Of a stretch of 64,000 nt of DNA, positions 27,200 through 35,857 are shown in pieces. The stretch is from DATGMS01 sp035303945 (GTDB lineage: Bacteria > Bacteroidota > Bacteroidia > Cytophagales > Cyclobacteriaceae). The stretch is from NCBI GenBank assembly GCA_035303945.1, contig DATGQZ010000020.1, positions 60,380-124,379 on the forward strand. Reading direction: 5' to 3'. A model generated the notes under the pieces. That model saw nothing but the letters and a program-made list of their open reading frames with translations. It had not been told where the DNA came from and made no database searches. Within the stretch, counting starts at the first letter, position 1. Each line of letters starts with the position of its first letter. A program made the position numbers and the translations under genes.

Positions 27200-28645
27200 T
27201 TATCCTACACTTCCTTCTAAAGTCAAAGCAAGCAACTTCTGAGCTTCCACAGCAAATTCCATAGGAAGCTGATTAAGTACTTCTTTGGCGTAACCATTGA
27301 CGATCAGAGCTACAGCATCCTCGGTGGAGATACCCCGCTGATTACAGTAGAAGATTTGATCCTCACCAATTTTAGAAGTAGTGGCTTCGTGTTCTACCCT
27401 GGCGGTAGCATTTTGTATGTCGATATAAGGGAAGGTATGGGCGCCGCATTTGTCCCCCATCAGCAGGGAATCACATTGGGAGAAGTTGATGGCATTGGCT
27501 GCACGCTTCATCACCTGAACTTGGCCTCTATAGGAATTTTGTGATTTGCCTGCAGAAATACCCTTAGATACAATTCTTGATTTGGTGTTTTTACCAATAT
27601 GGATCATTTTGGTGCCGGTATCCGCCTGCTGATAATTGTTGGTGACCGCTACGGAATAAAATTCCCCGATAGAGTAATCTCCTTTAAGAATGCAAGAAGG
27701 ATATTTCCATGTGATAGCGGAGCCAGTTTCTACCTGTGTCCAGGAAATCTTGGAATAGTCTCCCGCACAGATCCCTCTTTTGGTCACGAAGTTGTAGATC
27801 CCGCCATTGCCCTCTTTGTCGCCTGGAAACCAGTTCTGCACGGTAGAGTATTTTACCTCGGCATTTTTGGCGGCATAAATTTCCACAACAGCTGCATGAA
27901 GCTGGTTCTCATCCCTTTGGGGAGCAGTACAGCCCTCTAGATAGGATACGTAAGAATCGTCTTCCGCTACAATAAGTGTTCTCTCAAATTGACCGGTGTT
28001 GGCAGCGTTGATTCGGAAATAGGTCGAAAGCTCCATAGGACATCTCACACCCTTAGGTATGTAACAGAAAGAGCCATCGGAGAATACGGCTGAATTTAAC
28101 GCAGCGTAATAATTATCTGTGTAGGGAACAACTGAGCCTAAATACTTCCTTACGAGTTCGGGGTGTTCAATGACTGCTTCACTAAAGGAACAAAAGATAA
28201 TGCCTAATTTGGAAAGGTTTTCCTTAAAGGTAGTTCCGACAGAAACGGAGTCCAATACCACATCCACGGCTACTCCCTGAAGTCTTTTCTGTTCTTGAAG
28301 AGAAATGCCCAAACGCTCATAGATCTGAAGCAGTTCAGGATCTACATCTTTCAGACTCTTCGGCTTTTTGTCCTGCTTGGGAGCAGAATAATATTTGATA
28401 GCCTGAAAATCGATTTTAGGGTAGTGTATATTTGGCCAAGTGGGCTCTGTCATGGTCAGCCAGGTTCTGAAGGCTTTTAGCCTCCATTCCAATAACCATT
28501 GGGGTTCTTCTTTTTTAGCAGAAATCCACCTGATGATGTCTTCATTTAAACCTATAGGGGATTCTTCGACTTCTAAATCCACGGACCATCCATGCTCATA
28601 CTCCCGGGAAGTCAATTCCTCTAAGATTTCATTGTCCTTACTCAT
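27200..28645 (-). CDS. sufB: Fe-S cluster assembly protein SufB
   Basis: A 481-residue SufB, the scaffold subunit on which clusters are built. Segments typical of the family are YSTVQNWFPGD and the C-terminal CGAHTFPYIDIQ, with the conserved Cys. It is the first gene of a seven-gene - strand operon (sufB, C, D, S, E, DUF59, bacilliredoxin). A consensus -7 box and a dyad lie just upstream. Confidence 0.97.
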   Translation of the reverse strand: MSKDNEILEELTSREYEHGWSVDLEVEESPIGLNEDIIRWISAKKEEPQWLLEWRLKAFRTWLTMTEPTWPNIHYPKIDFQAIKYYSAPKQDKKPKSLKDVDPELLQIYERLGISLQEQKRLQGVAVDVVLDSVSVGTTFKENLSKLGIIFCSFSEAVIEHPELVRKYLGSVVPYTDNYYAALNSAVFSDGSFCYIPKGVRCPMELSTYFRINAANTGQFERTLIVAEDDSYVSYLEGCTAPQRDENQLHAAVVEIYAAKNAEVKYSTVQNWFPGDKEGNGGIYNFVTKRGICAGDYSKISWTQVETGSAITWKYPSCILKGDYSIGEFYSVAVTNNYQQADTGTKMIHIGKNTKSRIVSKGISAGKSQNSYRGQVQVMKRAANAINFSQCDSLLMGDKCGAHTFPYIDIQNATARVEHEATTSKIGEDQIFYCNQRGISTEDAVALIVNGYAKEVLNQLPMEFAVEAQKLLALTLEGSVG

Positions 28646-28681
28646 AAATGGAATTATTTAGACTAATTATATTTTAAGTTG

Positions 28682-28689
28682 CAAAGATA
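28682..28689 (-). promoter_or_regulatory. -7 box of the suf operon promoter
   Basis: TATCTTTG on the - strand (28689-28682) matches TAnnTTTG in full and is followed by CA, as is common in this phylum. No TTG occurs at the expected -33 place; a dyad occupies that interval instead. Transcription would start near 28676, about 30 nt before the sufB ATG. Confidence 0.6.
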
Positions 28690-28690
28690 C

Positions 28691-28714
28691 AACATTAATC
28701 CCATTTATAATGTT
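28691..28714. promoter_or_regulatory. Candidate operator dyad at the suf promoter
   Basis: AACATTA (28691-28697) and TAATGTT (28708-28714) form a perfect 7-bp inverted repeat with a 10-bp spacer, ending one base before the -7 box. Position and symmetry fit a dimeric regulator. The factor is not known; Fur- or Rrf2-type control of suf operons is known elsewhere. Confidence 0.5.
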
Positions 28715-28881
28715 CGGACTGTAGGCGAAATCTCAAAAAATGATGCTAAAATTACTGATACCGTATTGCTGTTGAGGGAATTGCAACAAGCTAATAGGCA
28801 CGGCAGCACATGAGCTTTCGTTGAAAAGTGATACCAATTCCTGAATAATGTCAATTAAATGTTAATTGGATTTGATCTTGA

Positions 28882-29361
28882 TTATTTCGCTTCCTCATCA
28901 CCAAAAAGGTTAATAGGGCGGTTGATGCTTTCCTCGAGCACAATGAGTGTCTCTGTCCGATCTACGCCTTCCACTTTTTGTATTTTATTCAATACTTCCC
29001 GGAGATGGTTGGTGTCCTTACAAATTATTTTTGCGAAAATGCTATAATTGCCGGTTGTATAGTAAGCACGAACAACCTCTGGGATCTGCTTCAGTTTATC
29101 AATGACGCTGTCATAGAGGGAGCTTTTTTCAAGATAGATACCTAAAAAGGCTGAAATGTCATATCCTAATTTAGAAAAATCGATATTGAGGGTAGCACTT
29201 TTGACGATCCCCATGTCTTCAAGCTTCCGCATCCTTACGTGTACGGTACCAGAAGAAACGAAAACTTTTTTTGCTATTTCGGTGTAAGGGGTCTTGGCAT
29301 CCTCATTTAATAATGAAATGATCTTCAGATCGATATTATCGATATCTAAATTTTTGTCCAT
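28882..29361 (-). CDS. Lrp/AsnC-family transcriptional regulator
   Basis: A 159-residue feast/famine regulator. The N-terminal helix-turn-helix (DNIDLKIISLLNEDAKTPYTEIAKKV, then SSGTVHVRMRKLEDMGIV) is classic, and the C-terminal RAM domain (about residues 75-150) contains YYTTGNYSIFAKIICKD. Such proteins form octamers and respond to amino acids. It is a single gene with no obvious target next to it; 236 bp separate it from the suf operon on the same strand. Confidence 0.9.
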   Translation of the reverse strand: MDKNLDIDNIDLKIISLLNEDAKTPYTEIAKKVFVSSGTVHVRMRKLEDMGIVKSATLNIDFSKLGYDISAFLGIYLEKSSLYDSVIDKLKQIPEVVRAYYTTGNYSIFAKIICKDTNHLREVLNKIQKVEGVDRTETLIVLEESINRPINLFGDEEAK

Positions 29362-29622
29362 GTTCGTGCTCGAAATTTGCTAATTTGGAAATAAAGATGT
29401 GAGTAAATTATCAAACCGCAAAAACAATCTCGATATTTTTTTAAATTTGCCAATACCGAAGCATAACTTCCGTTTGTGCTACCTCCGTTCCTTTGGTTGT
29501 TTGTTTTGAAAAAACTAAATGTTTTAAGGGAAAATACTAGGATATTCGATTTAACGATAGATAGATTTTTATCCTTGCTCTATTAGCTTTTTGAATCGTC
29601 AAACATTGTGGATGCGATTAAC

Positions 29623-30657
29623 TCATTGCAGCTGCTTTTTCCGCGATGACTCCCGAATAATTAAATCGGAGCGAAGGGTGATGGTATTGGTGCTTTGAAG
29701 GATTTCCCCTAGTAGGCCATTGAGGTGATGGACTAAGCTCTTCATGGCTACTTCACCCATCTCAAACCCTGGATAATTCACAGTGCTTAGTTTTGGCTCT
29801 AACAGACGGGAAATCGTATCATTGTTGAAACCTACTACTGCTATATCTGTAGGAATCCGGATGCCCTGCTGCTTCAAGGCATTGATACAGCTGGCTGCGC
29901 AACTGTCGTTCGACACAAATAAGCCGTCGGGACGGGTTTTCATAAGTAGCAGTTGCCTGACGATTTCTTCGCCCGCTTCCTCATGAAGATCAGAGTATAA
30001 GATATTTTCCTCCTTAAAAAGTAGCCCATAATCAAGTAAGGCATAGCGGTAGCCTTTTAGTCGGTTGGCATATACATTGATCTTTGGATTGCCCAGTACA
30101 TGTACAATGTTATGACAGCCTTGCTCGATAAGATGCGCCGTGGCTCGGTATGCGGCATCTACATTGTCGATGATCACCCCTGTGCAGCCTTCTTGCTGTG
30201 CCACCCGATCATAAAACATCAAAGGAATGCCTTTTTCCATTAAGGGGCGAAAATGCTCTATGTTGTCGGCTTCTCCTACCATTGAGACAAGCAATCCGTC
30301 TACGCGGCTGTTAAACATCATCTGAACATTCGCAATCTCCTTTTCAATGGATTCTAAGGATTGGCTGATCACCAGATTAAAGCCGGATTCATTCGCGATT
30401 TTTTCCATTCCAGCAATGGCCGAAGATTGGAATGGGCTGTTGAGCCGCGGTACGATGACCCCAATGGTGTTCGTTCTTTTACTTCTCAGATTGGAAGCAA
30501 AGATGTTGGAGCGGTAACCCATTTCCTTGGCTTCTTTAAAAATCCGCTGCTTGGTCAACTCGTTGACTGCTTTGTGGTTGTTAAGTGCCCTGCTCACCGT
30601 AGTGGGAGAAATGCCCAGCCTGTCGGCAATGTCATAGATGGTGACTTCCTTGTTCAT
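29623..30657 (-). CDS. LacI-family transcriptional regulator of the sugar locus
   Basis: A 344-residue repressor with an N-terminal LacI helix-turn-helix (TIYDIADRLGISPTTVSRALNNH), a hinge helix (about 46-58), and a periplasmic-binding-protein-like sugar-sensing domain (GVIVPRLNSPFQSSAIAGME onwards). It is divergent from the + strand sugar operon, and two matching LacI-type operator sequences lie in the shared 235-bp region. Local control of that operon plus autoregulation is therefore likely. The inducer is unknown; xylose- or uronate-derived sugars are plausible from the neighbours. Confidence 0.9.
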   Translation of the reverse strand: MNKEVTIYDIADRLGISPTTVSRALNNHKAVNELTKQRIFKEAKEMGYRSNIFASNLRSKRTNTIGVIVPRLNSPFQSSAIAGMEKIANESGFNLVISQSLESIEKEIANVQMMFNSRVDGLLVSMVGEADNIEHFRPLMEKGIPLMFYDRVAQQEGCTGVIIDNVDAAYRATAHLIEQGCHNIVHVLGNPKINVYANRLKGYRYALLDYGLLFKEENILYSDLHEEAGEEIVRQLLLMKTRPDGLFVSNDSCAASCINALKQQGIRIPTDIAVVGFNNDTISRLLEPKLSTVNYPGFEMGEVAMKSLVHHLNGLLGEILQSTNTITLRSDLIIRESSRKKQLQ

Positions 30658-30687
30658 GAACGAAGATATTTATTTCTTTGATTAAAT

Positions 30688-30701
30688 TGCAACCGATTTC
30701 A
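30688..30701 (-). promoter_or_regulatory. LacI-type operator, lacI-proximal
   Basis: On the - strand TGAAATCGGTTGCA has the central CG and partial dyad typical of LacI-family operators (one mismatch from the cre pattern TGWAANCGNTNWCA). Its first 12 bases are identical to the second site at 30829, in opposite orientation. It lies about 31 bp before the lacI ATG. Confidence 0.6.
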
Positions 30702-30828
30702 TTTTATTTTAGATGGTATATGACTAATCATATGGTGTTTATTAATAGGATTAAACTTGTCAGTGCGATTTAAATTGGTGAAATTGAATTTTGGCTCCAT
30801 GGAGGCTGCTATCATGTTCAACTTTTTA

Positions 30829-30842
30829 TGAAATCGGTTGTT
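30829..30842 (+). promoter_or_regulatory. LacI-type operator, overlapping the sugar-operon promoter
   Basis: TGAAATCGGTTG (30829-30840) repeats exactly, in inverted orientation, the core at 30690-30701. The central CG dinucleotides of the two sites are 141 bp apart. The TTG of this site doubles as the -33 element of the predicted promoter, so binding would block transcription. Confidence 0.65.
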
Positions 30843-30868
30843 ATAAGTGAATAATATTTTTATGTTTA
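30838..30868 (+). promoter_or_regulatory. Predicted promoter of the sugar operon
   Basis: TTG (30838-30840), 20 nt, then TATGTTTA (30861-30868), one base from TAnnTTTG. Transcription would start near 30875, about 18 nt before the ATG at 30893. Confidence 0.5.
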
Positions 30869-30892
30869 CCCCAATAAAGAAAAGATGAAGAT

Positions 30893-32137
30893 ATGCGCTG
30901 TCAACCCACTCTCTTAATTCTTGTTTTTTTTGGCTTCCTCGCACAAGCATGGGGGCAGGAGATTGCGTTGATGGTAGTAAATCCGCCTAAAGAAAAGCTC
31001 CCAGCGCCTGTGCCGGTTAGTGTTGATTTGGATCAAATCACTTATTTAGCAGATTCAGCTTTGGCCTTGGTAGAGTCTGTAAATAATAAAGAGTTGCCAG
31101 TGAATTTTCAGATTGAGCAAGGGGAAAAGCGGACATTGGTTTGGATGCTGGATCAGAGCAGGGAGGGTAAGAGAATGTATAAACTGATCCGAAAATCCTC
31201 CGCTAACAATGCGACCGCGATCACAGCACATATGGCCGATGGGACTATTGTGCTAGCCAATGCGGACCGTCCGTTGTTACAATACAACTATGCCACCCTA
31301 ATGCCTCCTCAGGGAGTGGATGAAATATTTAAAAGGAGCGGCTTTATCCATCCGTTTTGGTCCCCTGCCGGCAAAGAATTGACTAGAATACAAGCCCCGG
31401 ATCATTATCACCACTACGGATTGTGGAATCCATGGACCAAAGTTGAATACAAAGGGAAAACCGTCGATTTTTGGAACCTTGGCGAAAAACAAGGTACTGT
31501 ACGGTATGCCAATACCATTTCTCGCACCAGCGGAGCGGTTTTTGGGGCTTTTAAAGTGCTACATGAGCATGTGGTATTCGGTGACGCATCAGAGGAAGTA
31601 GCTATGCATGAAGTGCAGGGGATAAGGATTTTTCAGCAACCTGATCAAAAGGATAGTTATATTGCAGATATTATCATTGACCTAAACTGTGCTACTGACC
31701 ATGAGGTACAATTGAAAGAATATCGATATGGCGGGTTGGGCTGGAGAACCACCGAAAAATGGGACCGCAACAATAGTGAAGTGATTACTTCAGAGGGCTT
31801 GGGCAGAAAAGAGGCAGATGGAAGTTTGGCAAGATGGTGCATCGTTCAGGGCGATATTGATGAGGGATATGCCGCTGTGGTTATGATGTCTTTTCCTACG
31901 AACTATAACCATCCTGAGCCCCTGAGGATATGGCCGGAGGACATTTATGATAGGGGAGATATGTTTGCCAATTTTTCTCCGACCAAAAACATGGACTGGG
32001 TATTAGAACCAGGGAAGACCTACCGGCTGCGCTACAGGTTCTTTGTGTCTGATAAGAAGATTAGTCCAGACGAAGCAGAGGCCTTGTGGCAAGCCTATGC
32101 GCACCCACCTAAAGTGGATGTCACGGTGAATAGATAA
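30893..32137 (+). CDS. PmoA-like (DUF6807) secreted protein
   Basis: A 414-residue protein with a Sec signal peptide (residues 1-21, cleaved near AWGQE). The body matches the PF14100 'methane oxygenase PmoA' family, recognised by segments such as HPFWSPAGKELTR, DHYHHYGLWNPW and GLGWRTTEKW; despite the name there is no evidence for methane oxidation. The several His in DHYHHYG suggest metal or ligand binding. In Bacteroidota the family is often found beside Gfo/Idh/MocA and ThuA genes in sugar loci, as here. It is the first gene downstream of the LacI-controlled promoter. The reaction is unknown. Confidence 0.8.
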   Translation: MRCQPTLLILVFFGFLAQAWGQEIALMVVNPPKEKLPAPVPVSVDLDQITYLADSALALVESVNNKELPVNFQIEQGEKRTLVWMLDQSREGKRMYKLIRKSSANNATAITAHMADGTIVLANADRPLLQYNYATLMPPQGVDEIFKRSGFIHPFWSPAGKELTRIQAPDHYHHYGLWNPWTKVEYKGKTVDFWNLGEKQGTVRYANTISRTSGAVFGAFKVLHEHVVFGDASEEVAMHEVQGIRIFQQPDQKDSYIADIIIDLNCATDHEVQLKEYRYGGLGWRTTEKWDRNNSEVITSEGLGRKEADGSLARWCIVQGDIDEGYAAVVMMSFPTNYNHPEPLRIWPEDIYDRGDMFANFSPTKNMDWVLEPGKTYRLRYRFFVSDKKISPDEAEALWQAYAHPPKVDVTVNR

Positions 32138-32239
32138 AGCTTTTGCAATCCTAGATTTTCATAATAAAAACCCTTTATAACATAGCTATAAATTCAGAAT
32201 AACCAACTATTTTAACTCACCCATAACCAAGATAACCAA

Positions 32240-33082
32240 ATGTATCCAATTAAGAGACACCTCTTGCTGCTGACAGCCTTGATTGTTAGCTTGTCATTTT
32301 TAGCCCATGAGGCTTACGCCAAAAAAGGCTTGAAAAACCTCAAAGTGCTGGTGTACACCAAAAACGGTGAAGGCTATGTCCACGACAACATTCCCCATGC
32401 AGTCAAGGCCATTCAAAAACTTGGCGAAGAACATAAATTTCAAGTAAGCGTATCAGATGACCCGGCGGTCTTTACAGATGACAATCTTCGACAATACGAC
32501 ATACTCGTTTTTCCGAGCACCAATAATGATGTATTTGACAGTGATGCACAGCGACTCGCGTTCCGCAAATATATACAGGCCGGAGGAGGCTTTGTTGGGC
32601 TGCATTCTGTAGTGGGGACGGAGAGGAAATGGGAATGGTTTAAGCAGATGATCGGTGGCACTTTTGTTTGGCATCCAAGGTTTCAGCGATATCAATTGAA
32701 TGTGATCGATCCTACGCATCCTACCGTACAAGGCCTTCCCCAGGTATGGGAAAAGGAAGATGAATGTTATTTCATCAAGGAGATTTATCCGGGCATTCAG
32801 GTGACCATTGCCCATAATTTAGAGACGTTGGACGAAAAGGAGCACGAGAAGATTGCAGGTTTTGCTGGTCCATACACCAAATATTATCCCGCCGTGTGGC
32901 ACCAGAATTTTGACGGTGGGCACATCTGGATTTCCGCTTTAGGACATCACATCAAGGACTACGAAGATCCGACCTTTTTGGCGCATGTGCTTCAAGGAAT
33001 GAGCTATGTGGCCAGCCAACTAAAGGGCTTAGACTATACCAAAGCCTATGCTAGCTCCCGTGATACTCCTGTTAGATATTGA
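32240..33082 (+). CDS. ThuA-domain protein, exported
   Basis: A 280-residue protein with a signal peptide (cleaved near AYAKK, about residue 28) and a single ThuA domain of class-I-amidotransferase-like fold (KVLVYTKNGEGYVHDNIPHA to the end). Typical segments are DILVFPSTNND, GGGFVGLHSV and WHQNFDGGHIWISALGHH. ThuA was named for trehalose utilisation in rhizobia, but its reaction is unknown. Context with a Gfo/Idh/MocA oxidoreductase 42 bp downstream suggests a joint role in handling an oxidised sugar; this is inference. Confidence 0.85.
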   Translation: MYPIKRHLLLLTALIVSLSFLAHEAYAKKGLKNLKVLVYTKNGEGYVHDNIPHAVKAIQKLGEEHKFQVSVSDDPAVFTDDNLRQYDILVFPSTNNDVFDSDAQRLAFRKYIQAGGGFVGLHSVVGTERKWEWFKQMIGGTFVWHPRFQRYQLNVIDPTHPTVQGLPQVWEKEDECYFIKEIYPGIQVTIAHNLETLDEKEHEKIAGFAGPYTKYYPAVWHQNFDGGHIWISALGHHIKDYEDPTFLAHVLQGMSYVASQLKGLDYTKAYASSRDTPVRY

Positions 33083-33124
33083 TAAACATGTTGTTATAAG
33101 AAGGATAAAAAAGATATTTTAACG

Positions 33125-34549
33125 ATGAAAAAAACCAATAAACCCAAGCTCTCCAGACGAAACTTCATGAAATCCTCCACCAAAGGAGCCCTAGCGGCCT
33201 CTTTGGCAATAACCGGTTTCCCTACCATCGTACCAGCATCGGTTTTAGGCAAGGATGCACCCAGTAACAAGATAAACATCGGACAGATCGGTTTTGGGAG
33301 GATCGCGAGGGGACATGACCTTCCTGATACGCTGCGCAATGATATAGCCCGGGTAATGGCCGTGGCAGATGTAGATAGCAAACGTTTGGCCATGGGCAAA
33401 GCCTGGATTGAGGAACAATACGCCAAGAAGACCAACAAATCCAACTATATAGACGTCAAAACTTATAATGATTACCGGGAGCTGTTAGCCAACAAGGACA
33501 TTGACGCGGTAATTATTAGTACGCCAGATCATTGGCATGCCCAGCCAGCCATGGAAGCCGCTTATGCAGGAAAGCATATTTATCTTCAGAAGCCTACATC
33601 GTTGACCATCGAAGAAGGACGCGCTATGGCAGACGCAGTAAGCCGTACCGGCGTGATTTTCCAGATCGGCAGTCAACAACGTTCGGTTTCTCCCTGGCCC
33701 CAGTTTAAGCGGGCATGTGAGTTGGTTAGAAACGGTCGCATCGGGAAGCTTCACAGCGTACATATTGGGCTGCCAGGAGATCCTCCGGGAGGCAATACCC
33801 AAGAAATGCCCGTTCCCGAAAATCTTAACTATGATATGTGGTTGGGATCTACACCTGACGTATATTATACCTTAGATAGGGTGCATTCTCAGACCAACCT
33901 GGACGACAGGCCAGGCTGGCTCCGTTGTGAGCAGTTTGGGGCAGGAATGATCACAGGATGGGGAGCCCATCATATTGATATTGGCCATTGGGGGATGGAC
34001 ACGGAGTATACCGGACCCATAGAAATAGAAGGGTCAGCAACCTTTCCGACTTCAGGTCTTTGGAATGTTCATGGAGATTTTCATGTGACCTCCAAATATG
34101 CTAACGGTGTCACCATGTATATTGGTGGAGATAATCCCAATGGGGTTAAATTTGAAGGGGAAGATGGATGGATTTTCGTTACGCGAGGCAATGTAGGCGT
34201 CACCGCCAGCGATCCCGGTAGTGGAGGTAAAGCCAGTGAAGCCTTTAAAGCAAGTGACCCGAAAATCTTGACTTCCGTCATAGGGCCGGACGAAATTCAT
34301 CTGTATGAAAGTCCGGAACACCACAGAAATTGGTTAGAGAGCATCGTGTCAAGACAGCAGCCTATAACACCGGCTGAAGTAGCCCATCGCTCCTGCAGCG
34401 CATGCTTACTGGCGCATACGGCTATGAAGTTGGGAAGAAAGCTGTATTGGGACCCGATCCGTGAGCGCTTCAAAAACGATGACGAAGCCAATGCCATGCT
34501 GAGGAGGCCGCAACGTCATCCTTACGGGACGAATTATGTGCTTGCTTGA
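33125..34549 (+). CDS. Tat-exported Gfo/Idh/MocA-family oxidoreductase
   Basis: A 474-residue NAD(P)-dependent sugar oxidoreductase. It has a twin-arginine signal (LSRRNFMKSS, residues about 9-18, then a hydrophobic stretch), a Rossmann fold starting at INIGQIGFGRIARGHD, the catalytic EKP-like motif in its QKPT variant (IYLQKPTSLT), and a C-terminal alpha/beta domain. Export by Tat fits a cofactor bound before translocation, as in glucose-fructose oxidoreductase. The substrate is probably a sugar or glycoside. The next gene is uxuA, so a uronate or aldonate is possible. Confidence 0.88.
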   Translation: MKKTNKPKLSRRNFMKSSTKGALAASLAITGFPTIVPASVLGKDAPSNKINIGQIGFGRIARGHDLPDTLRNDIARVMAVADVDSKRLAMGKAWIEEQYAKKTNKSNYIDVKTYNDYRELLANKDIDAVIISTPDHWHAQPAMEAAYAGKHIYLQKPTSLTIEEGRAMADAVSRTGVIFQIGSQQRSVSPWPQFKRACELVRNGRIGKLHSVHIGLPGDPPGGNTQEMPVPENLNYDMWLGSTPDVYYTLDRVHSQTNLDDRPGWLRCEQFGAGMITGWGAHHIDIGHWGMDTEYTGPIEIEGSATFPTSGLWNVHGDFHVTSKYANGVTMYIGGDNPNGVKFEGEDGWIFVTRGNVGVTASDPGSGGKASEAFKASDPKILTSVIGPDEIHLYESPEHHRNWLESIVSRQQPITPAEVAHRSCSACLLAHTAMKLGRKLYWDPIRERFKNDDEANAMLRRPQRHPYGTNYVLA

Positions 34550-34594
34550 GGCACATGCCATCTAACAATTAACAACAACCTTAAATAACCATTT

Positions 34595-35812
34595 GTGAAT
34601 ACGCCTTTGCTTCAATCCTGGAGATGGTATGGCCCCAATGATCCGGTCAGCCTAATGGATGTCAAACAGGCAGGGGCTACTGGAGTAGTCTCTGCCTTAC
34701 ATCATATTCCCCATGGGGAGATTTGGCCCATGGAGCAGATTCTCGAACGCAAAGCTATAATCGAATCTGCTGGACTAAAATGGGTAGTAGTGGAAAGTGT
34801 GCCGGTGCATGAGGCAATCAAAACTCGGACGGCAGACGCTGAGCATTACCTTAGCAATTATCGGCAGACGCTGAAAAACCTGGCACTTGCAGGCATCCAT
34901 ACGGTATGTTATAATTTTATGCCAGTATTGGATTGGACCAGAACCCAGCTATTCTACCCCCTTCCTAACGGCGCAAAAGCACTGTATTTTGATTGGGTAG
35001 ATTTAGCGGTGTTTGATAAGTTCGTCTTGCAGCGTGAAGATTTTACTGATTTTTATCGTCCCGAAGTTCTTGCTCAGGTGGATGAACGTTTTCGCTATAT
35101 GACGCCTGAGCGGCTGGAAGAGTTGACGGAGATTGTACAGATGGGCGTCCCTACGGAGGGAAGCATCACGCTTGAACAGCTGCATGATAGCATAGACATC
35201 TATAAGGCTATCGGCAAGGAGGGGTTGCTGGAGAATTTAGGTTATTTTTTGGAAAGCATCCAAGATGTATGTGAATCAGAAGGCATACAAATGACCATTC
35301 ACCCAGACGACCCTCCGTATCCCATTCTTGGCTTGCCGAGAATAGCATCAGGCAAAGCAGATTTACTCAAAATCCTCCATCGCGTCGACCGGCCATTTAA
35401 TGGCGTATGTTTCTGTACAGGCTCTTTGGGTGCAGGCGATGCGGATTTATTGCCAGAGCTTTTGCAAGAAATAGGCGATCGGGTGCATTTTGTGCACCTG
35501 CGTAATGTGAAAAAAGACTCCTTAGGAAACTTCTTTGAATCAGATCACCTGGAGGGTGATGTAGATATGCAGGCTGTCATGGAAACCTTAGTAAGCATTA
35601 ACCAAATAAGAACGCAGCCTATACCTTTTCGGCCGGACCATGGCCACCAAATGCTGGATGACCTGGCGAAAATCACCAACCCGGGTTACTCGGCAATAGG
35701 AAGGCTAAAAGGCTTGGCGGAATTACGCGGATTGGAAGCAGGAATTCTTTGGAAATGGAACAAACTGCAACAACAGCCGAATCAAGAGAGCGTTCAGAAT
35801 TCATCTCAGTGA
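34595..35812 (+). CDS. uxuA: Mannonate dehydratase
   Basis: A 405-residue UxuA that dehydrates D-mannonate to 2-keto-3-deoxygluconate in glucuronate catabolism. Family features are the start SWRWYGPNDPVSL, GVVSALHHIPHGEIW, and the metal site region HPDDPPYPILGLPR, followed by CTGSLGAG and FVHLRN. The start codon is GTG at 34595; no in-frame ATG precedes the conserved start. No fructuronate reductase or uronate isomerase is in the window; the upstream Gfo/Idh/MocA enzyme could take part only if cytoplasmic, which its Tat signal argues against. Confidence 0.92.
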   Translation: MNTPLLQSWRWYGPNDPVSLMDVKQAGATGVVSALHHIPHGEIWPMEQILERKAIIESAGLKWVVVESVPVHEAIKTRTADAEHYLSNYRQTLKNLALAGIHTVCYNFMPVLDWTRTQLFYPLPNGAKALYFDWVDLAVFDKFVLQREDFTDFYRPEVLAQVDERFRYMTPERLEELTEIVQMGVPTEGSITLEQLHDSIDIYKAIGKEGLLENLGYFLESIQDVCESEGIQMTIHPDDPPYPILGLPRIASGKADLLKILHRVDRPFNGVCFCTGSLGAGDADLLPELLQEIGDRVHFVHLRNVKKDSLGNFFESDHLEGDVDMQAVMETLVSINQIRTQPIPFRPDHGHQMLDDLAKITNPGYSAIGRLKGLAELRGLEAGILWKWNKLQQQPNQESVQNSSQ

Positions 35813-35857
35813 AGCCTCTACACTATATAATTCCAATAACAATTAACCCTTATACCT

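Noticed and set aside
28852..28868. CAATTAA/TTAATTG hairpin after the Lrp gene as a terminator
   Set aside because: The stem is all AT except its end pair and no T-run follows on the - strand.
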